Source of the DNA: CAZUMW01 sp964621615
GTDB lineage: Bacteria; Desulfobacterota; WTBG01; CAIYCZ01; CAIRTM01
NCBI GenBank assembly: GCA_964621615.1
Contig: CAZUMW010000079.1
Coordinates: 1-10,215, forward strand
DNA: 10,215 nucleotides
Direction: 5' to 3'
Positions 7,701 to 10,215 of the stretch are shown in pieces. The notes under the pieces were generated by a model. The model was not told the DNA's origin and made no database searches. It worked only from the letters and a program-made list of their open reading frames with translations. Made by a program: the position numbers and the translations under genes. Numbering within the stretch: the first letter of the stretch is position 1; each line of letters opens with the position of its first letter.

Positions 7701-8358
7701 CCAAACCTTCAGCAAAGAGGAGGTACAGGAGCGCCTTGAAAAACTGAAAAAGCGTCTCTCGAATATCGGAGAAGTAAACCTCGGCGCAGCCAAAGAGTAC
7801 GAAAATCTCGAGCAGCGCTATCAGTTTCTTACCGAGCAGGAGCAGGATCTTTTTAAGTCAATTGATGCGCTGCAAAAAGTTATTGCCAAAATCAACAGGG
7901 TCACTAAAGAAAAATTTCATGCCGTCTACACCGAGATCAACGATCACTTCAAAAAGCTGTTTCCCATTCTGTTTAACGGCGGCAAGGCATATATGGAGCT
8001 CACCGACGAAGCCAACCTTCTTGAAACCGGGATTAATATATATGCACAGCCCCCGGGCAAAAAGCTCCAGAGCCTTGACCTGCTGTCGGGCGGTGAGCGG
8101 GCGCTTACCGTTATAGCGCTCATGTTTTCCATTTTCATGACCAAGCCAAGCCCCTTCTGCCTGCTCGATGAAATTGATGCGCCCCTTGATGACACCAACA
8201 TCGGCAAATTTATCGCACACCTTCATCAGATGGCCGCGCACTCGCAATTTATTATGGTAACGCACAACAAGCTTTCGATGCAGGCCGCCGATTCGCTGTA
8301 TGGTGTCACGATGGAGGAAAAAGGCGTATCGCGCGTGGTGTCCGTCCAACTAAACTGA
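4783..8358 (+). CDS. smc: Chromosome partition/condensin ATPase SMC
   Basis: The product has 1191 residues, the usual size for bacterial SMC, the ATP-driven DNA loop-extruding subunit that works with ScpA and ScpB on the nucleoid. The N-terminal head carries Walker A GPNGCGKSN (31-39) and the EQGKVDYIL and EEAAGISKYR segments (154-183). Two long Glu/Gln/Lys/Leu-rich coiled-coil arms (about 185-510 and 690-1000) flank a hinge (about 515-685, from GLEGFSDGV to VTGGRSNGQG). The C-terminal head has the ABC signature LSGGERALT (1101-1109), Walker B with catalytic glutamate FCLLDEIDAP (1125-1134, Glu1130) and MVTHNK (1158-1163). The hinge and LSGGERALT distinguish it from Rad50, MukB and RecN. ATG 4783 gives the canonical MRLKQLQLSGFKSF start, with GGGGA at 4771-4775. 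An unusual (Asn-Gly)7 run at 88-101 sits in a head loop. ftsY follows 13 bases later, so the two form an operon. scpA and scpB are not in the window. Confidence 0.98.
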   Translation: MRLKQLQLSGFKSFVDPVKLEFKPGITGLVGPNGCGKSNVIDAIRWIMGEHNARHLRGTKMEDLIFGGSEKRKSTGMAEVSVILTNHNGNGNGNGNGNGNGSSLGSASEIMVTRRLFRSGDSEYFINKVPCRLKDIVELFLDSGVGTKSYSIMEQGKVDYILSLKPDERRILIEEAAGISKYRVRKKEAVSKMESTKNNLARIKDIIAELGTQMRGLDLQVKRLKRYRNLKEEIKQTDLLLCADQLRDLNASRDQYQQELGRLREEEIRITTEKNAVEAQLEDTKLNLAEQQKALNSLQQKSYEIKNAIQNEENTQQFKDRELSATREMISKNSLQAEELTEECENIERDIEKQQAELSSLQHTIASLQQTFKSSSESLSASKQQLQELQQQIEDKKSALTKAVYEKTETKNAISLNRRLHEELETKLQKLAEEKRQCSENIMQLEETARTVAAELTKRREERETKERTLSELRDTISLLNESLNQKNAVLSDLKEQCSSLRARLNSLQDLQKGLEGFSDGVRTLMAPEGSVNSSVSGIIGLLADFIETSPQYEPALEAVLDRKLQSIIVENPEDSIRAVEFLKENKSGRVSFAPATLDQKAAPAEAELPGTPLFSVVKTGAGYRQLVENLLRNVTVADNLSEALTLWRRNEGRCTVVTAEGDIIDSDGIVTGGRSNGQGAGILKRNREIREFSEQLDILEERVLQAQSDKDAAEQQLQETRALFETCSAEKQQLDIQLVHHQSKKEQTDRELEQERKKAELLTQEERHNLEAREQHTIDRERLLEQERQHSTIESEIQRALDELQNRERLLRENLDQSESRNTELRIDLASCEQKRETVQSTLRYLNERTRSARTKRDSLNSEKTQLAEKIEQMEQEIAGSRGRLQSLIAQSGELDTAMRDQQQNVQQHEEHSADHESSLKELRSSWEQIEPAIHDAELKLSELSVHLEHLSKDIQGKYDISLSGLPEPPDPQTFSKEEVQERLEKLKKRLSNIGEVNLGAAKEYENLEQRYQFLTEQEQDLFKSIDALQKVIAKINRVTKEKFHAVYTEINDHFKKLFPILFNGGKAYMELTDEANLLETGINIYAQPPGKKLQSLDLLSGGERALTVIALMFSIFMTKPSPFCLLDEIDAPLDDTNIGKFIAHLHQMAAHSQFIMVTHNKLSMQAADSLYGVTMEEKGVSRVVSVQLN
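5044..5085 (+). repeat. In-frame hexanucleotide (AAYGGY)7 microsatellite in smc
   Basis: Seven consecutive AAY-GGY units encode Asn-Gly pairs (SMC residues 88-101). Only third positions vary (AAC/AAT and GGT/GGC), and a 12-base unit AATGGCAACGGY recurs at 5056-5067 and 5068-5079. Gain or loss of a unit would leave the frame intact, adding or removing two residues. Confidence 0.95.
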
Positions 8359-8371
8359 GGACTGGAATCTC

Positions 8372-9310
8372 ATGGAAAATAACGATCAAAAGCGCGGCTT
8401 TTTTAAGCGGCTCAAAGCAGGGCTGGCAAAAACGCAGCAGGCCGTTACCCGCAAAATCGAAGAGGCGACGCTTGGAAAGCGTGAAATCAGCGAAGAGCTT
8501 CTGGACAATCTCGAAGAAGTTCTTGTCACCTCGGATCTGGGAATAAATACAGCCATATCCCTCATGGAAACCATACGGTGGAAAGTCAGTCGCAATGAGC
8601 TGTCATCGCCGGAAAAGGTGTACGCCGCCTTGAAAGATGAAATTGCGACCAAGCTTGCCGCCGCCGAGCAGCCGCTGCAGATGCCGCCGTCCGCAAGGCC
8701 CTTTGTAATCCTGGCGGTTGGCGTAAACGGCACCGGCAAAACCACTACCATTGCAAAAATCGCCCACATATTAAGGATAAGCGGCCATTCGGTCCTGCTG
8801 GCTGCCGCTGATACGTTCCGGGCCGCAGCCATCGACCAGCTCGAGATCTGGGCCCAGCGGGCGGGATGCCGCCTGATAAAACACAAGCCAGGGGCGGATC
8901 CGTCGGCCGTCGCCTATGATGCCGTTCAGTCCGCCGTTGCAGCCGGGACCGATTACCTCATCATCGACACCGCCGGGCGGCTGCACACCAAACAGCCCCT
9001 CATGGATGAAATCAAAAAAATTCACCGGACAGTCAAAAAACAAATCCCCGAAGCTCCGCATGAAACGCTTCTGGTTCTCGACGCCACCACCGGCCAAAAC
9101 GCCATATCTCAGGCAAAGATATTCAGCGAATCGCTTAGCGTATCCGGGCTGGCGCTCACCAAGCTGGACGGCACAGCAAAAGGCGGGGTCATTGTCGGCA
9201 TATCTGATATGCTGAAAATCCCGATTCGATATATCGGCGTTGGCGAGCAGCTTGACGATCTTCGCGAATTCAGCGCGCGCGAATTCACCGAGGCGCTGTT
9301 TGAGCATTAA
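8372..9310 (+). CDS. ftsY: Signal recognition particle receptor FtsY
   Basis: The product has 312 residues. This SRP-family GTPase docks the SRP-ribosome complex at the cytoplasmic membrane so that membrane proteins reach SecYEG. A short basic amphipathic N-terminus (KRGFFKRLKAGLAKT, 7-21) probably provides lipid contact. The long acidic A domain of enterobacterial FtsY is missing, as in many bacteria. The four-helix N domain spans about 22-100. The GTPase (NG) domain shows G1 GVNGTGKTT (117-125), DTFRAAA with QLEIWA (147-161), G3 DTAGR (199-203), G4 TKLD (263-266), GTAKGG (267-272) and GVGEQLDDL (289-297). The IQL/DLREF ending and absence of a C-terminal M domain separate it from Ffh. ATG 8372 lies 13 bases after the smc stop, with GAGG at 8357-8360 overlapping that stop, which fits cotranscription and possible translational coupling. 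Confidence 0.98.
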   Translation: MENNDQKRGFFKRLKAGLAKTQQAVTRKIEEATLGKREISEELLDNLEEVLVTSDLGINTAISLMETIRWKVSRNELSSPEKVYAALKDEIATKLAAAEQPLQMPPSARPFVILAVGVNGTGKTTTIAKIAHILRISGHSVLLAAADTFRAAAIDQLEIWAQRAGCRLIKHKPGADPSAVAYDAVQSAVAAGTDYLIIDTAGRLHTKQPLMDEIKKIHRTVKKQIPEAPHETLLVLDATTGQNAISQAKIFSESLSVSGLALTKLDGTAKGGVIVGISDMLKIPIRYIGVGEQLDDLREFSAREFTEALFEH

Positions 9311-9313
9311 CAT

Positions 9314-9351
9314 AAAAAAGGGAGCCGGCGCGCTCAGCGCTTCCGGCTCCC
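9314..9351 (-). terminator. Intrinsic terminator for the 9382-9861 gene (possibly bidirectional)
   Basis: GGGAGCCGG (9320-9328) pairs perfectly with CCGGCTCCC (9343-9351), and an inner GCGC/GCGC stem (9330-9333 with 9337-9340) extends it. Read on the minus strand the stem is followed by six T (9319-9314), the classic intrinsic terminator layout, about 30 bases after the stop of the leftward gene. On the plus strand it directly follows the ftsY stop. It has an A tract before it and no T tract after it, so termination of smc-ftsY there would be weaker. Confidence 0.88.
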
Positions 9352-9381
9352 CGTCGCGTATCTTGAGGGTATAAAAGGTGG

Positions 9382-9861
9382 TCAGGCGGTTTCTATGCAG
9401 CTGTAGATATTCTGCAAAAGATTAAAGATTGCGGTAATATAACAGATATTGTCATCCTCGGTACACGCATTATATTCCTCTGCAAATGTTATTACCGCAC
9501 TTGCGATACACAGCACATCACCCATGTCCACTTGATTCGCATGTATTATGTTCAGCCTGCCGTTATCACCAACGTCGACCAGAGCATCATTGCCCCCTAG
9601 CGAGATTAGCAGCTCAGAGCTGCTTTCGGTCGAAACGGCAATAATAACGGGTACCCGTTCCGGGCCGCCAACATAGAGCCCCTCAGAAAAACCATCGGCG
9701 CGGTCAAGCGCTATGACTCCCATGTCGTAGCCCATCAGCTGCAGCAGCTGCTTCAGCGCAGCCCCCTGCTGACCGGCTCCGGCAGCGGGAACAATACAAA
9801 AAATCATAGCAATCCCAAGTGCGGCACTAATAAGACTTCTCAGGGTGTGTTTTTTTACCAT
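9382..9861 (-). CDS. Small exported cysteine-patterned protein of unknown function
   Basis: The product has 159 residues and I do not recognise its family. ATG 9861 is well supported by GAGGAG (plus-strand 9870-9875), 8 bases upstream. Residues 1-29 form a clear Sec signal peptide: Lys3/Lys4, a hydrophobic run to Pro25, and AGA (27-29) as cleavage site before GQQG. The mature protein of about 130 residues is acidic and opens with a Gln/Leu helix (QQGAALKQLLQLMGY, 31-45). A beta-rich middle follows (VPVIIAVSTESSSELLISLGG, 70-90, then DALVDVGDNGRLNII, 92-106). The helical C-terminus carries all four mature cysteines (118, 133, 140, 155), spaced C-X14-C-X6-C-X14-C, suggesting two disulfides in the periplasm or outside. 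The small size, export signal and lack of catalytic motifs point to a binding or structural role. It has its own promoter region and terminator, so it is a single-gene unit facing away from ftsY's direction. Confidence 0.82.
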   Translation of the reverse strand: MVKKHTLRSLISAALGIAMIFCIVPAAGAGQQGAALKQLLQLMGYDMGVIALDRADGFSEGLYVGGPERVPVIIAVSTESSSELLISLGGNDALVDVGDNGRLNIIHANQVDMGDVLCIASAVITFAEEYNACTEDDNICYITAIFNLLQNIYSCIETA

Positions 9862-9906
9862 GGCAAAAGCTCCTCACACTAATAAAATTAATAAAAATAT
9901 TTTTTG

Positions 9907-9958
9907 ATTACAAATTGTAATATATGAGTATTGTAATATGCATTCAGCCAGCGTACAA
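9907..9958 (-). promoter_or_regulatory. Promoter/operator region of the exported protein gene
   Basis: An AT-rich tract upstream of the gene contains a 15-base palindrome, ATTACAA-A-TTGTAAT (9907-9921), and a direct repeat ATTGTAATAT at 9914-9923 and 9930-9939, 16 bases apart. On the minus strand the repeats supply two TACAAT -10-like boxes. The distal one (9935-9930) has TTGTAC (9958-9953) 17 bases upstream, only a three-of-six -35. The palindrome plus repeat could be an operator overlapping the -10. Choice of box is uncertain. Confidence 0.4.
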
Positions 9959-9961
9959 GCA

Positions 9962-10132
9962 AAAAATACTGATCCCATGCTGTCGCTGATAAATTAATTA
10001 TGCCGCTGCAATCAATGAAAAAACAGCCGGTTATAACACAATAACAATATTACAGCATTTACCTGCCAAGAGTTCCAGCTGGTGTGTTTGCATCCGTCTA
10101 AAGCAGCCTAAAGAGAAAAGGATACCCCCTCC
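9962..10132. other. Gene-free AT-rich spacer
   Basis: Together with the sites on either side this belongs to a 354-base stretch (9862-10215) without any supportable gene. It holds AT-rich patches such as ATAAATTAATTAT near 9989-10001 and no ribosome-binding site followed by an open frame. I see nothing further in it. Confidence 0.6.
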
Positions 10133-10215
10133 CCCGCAGCAAGCTGCGGGTTATCTCGATAGTCATAACCTGCGGCAAAGCCGCAGGCTTGATTAATGAG
10201 CCGCTCTAAGCGGCT
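10133..10215. repeat. Cluster of three perfect short palindromes
   Basis: There are three hairpins in a row. CCCGCAG (10133-10139) pairs with CTGCGGG (10144-10150) around CAAG. CCTGCGGC (10169-10176) pairs with GCCGCAGG (10180-10187) around AAA. AGCCGCT (10199-10205) pairs with AGCGGCT (10209-10215) around CTA and ends exactly at the window edge. Stem sequences differ but all are GC-rich with 3-4 base loops, and the first two share the GCAG/CTGC core. None is followed by a T tract inside the window. They resemble REP-like intergenic palindromes; the cluster may continue beyond the window. Confidence 0.7.

Noticed and set aside
10133..10215. CRISPR-like array
   Set aside because: The palindromes differ in sequence from one another, and there is no constant direct repeat with unique spacers and no cas gene.

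Overview
The window is a stretch of bacterial chromosome from an organism of roughly balanced base composition. Five of its six genes are tightly packed. Signal peptides on two proteins, an FtsY without the long acidic A domain, and a bacterial-type SMC next to ftsY all say 'Bacteria'. The intergenic DNA rich in short perfect palindromes at the right-hand end (and possibly the left) resembles genomes of anaerobic Desulfobacterota-like or candidate-phylum lineages. That placement is an impression from memory, and nothing in the sequence fixes the phylum. No phage, transposon, plasmid, CRISPR, rRNA or tRNA signal was seen.

Layout. At 1-115 lies the end of an upstream intergenic region with small palindromes. 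At 116-1009 (+) is a secreted protein of unknown function with GGG-centred beta repeats that recall the LiaF/'toast-rack' type of fold. It converges, with only 16 bases between stop codons, on 1026-2537 (-), a GT20 trehalose-6-phosphate synthase (otsA). Upstream of otsA is a 265-base gap with a plausible promoter and a strong GC-rich hairpin at the predicted 5' end of the message. Next comes 2803-4194 (-), a GlcD-type FAD-linked 2-hydroxyacid oxidase. A 588-base gap (4195-4782) separates it from the divergent pair smc (4783-8358, +) and ftsY (8372-9310, +), which are 13 bases apart and almost certainly cotranscribed. A hairpin with a T tract on the minus strand (9314-9351) ends the last gene, 9382-9861 (-), a small exported protein with four evenly spaced cysteines. 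The final 354 bases hold an AT-rich regulatory region with ATTGTAAT repeats and then three consecutive perfect palindromes running to the window edge.

How the genes relate. smc and ftsY form a housekeeping unit: chromosome organisation and segregation, and SRP-dependent membrane protein targeting. The adjacency is a familiar one in bacteria. otsA points to trehalose synthesis (stress or osmotic protection), but no phosphatase gene (otsB) is visible. The GlcD-like oxidase lacks its usual GlcE/GlcF partners here. The two exported proteins are the real unknowns. I do not see a defence, mobile or otherwise undescribed multi-gene system. The best leads are an in-frame Asn-Gly hexanucleotide repeat inside the SMC ATPase head, the cysteine-patterned exported protein with its repeat-bearing promoter, and the palindrome cluster at the right end.
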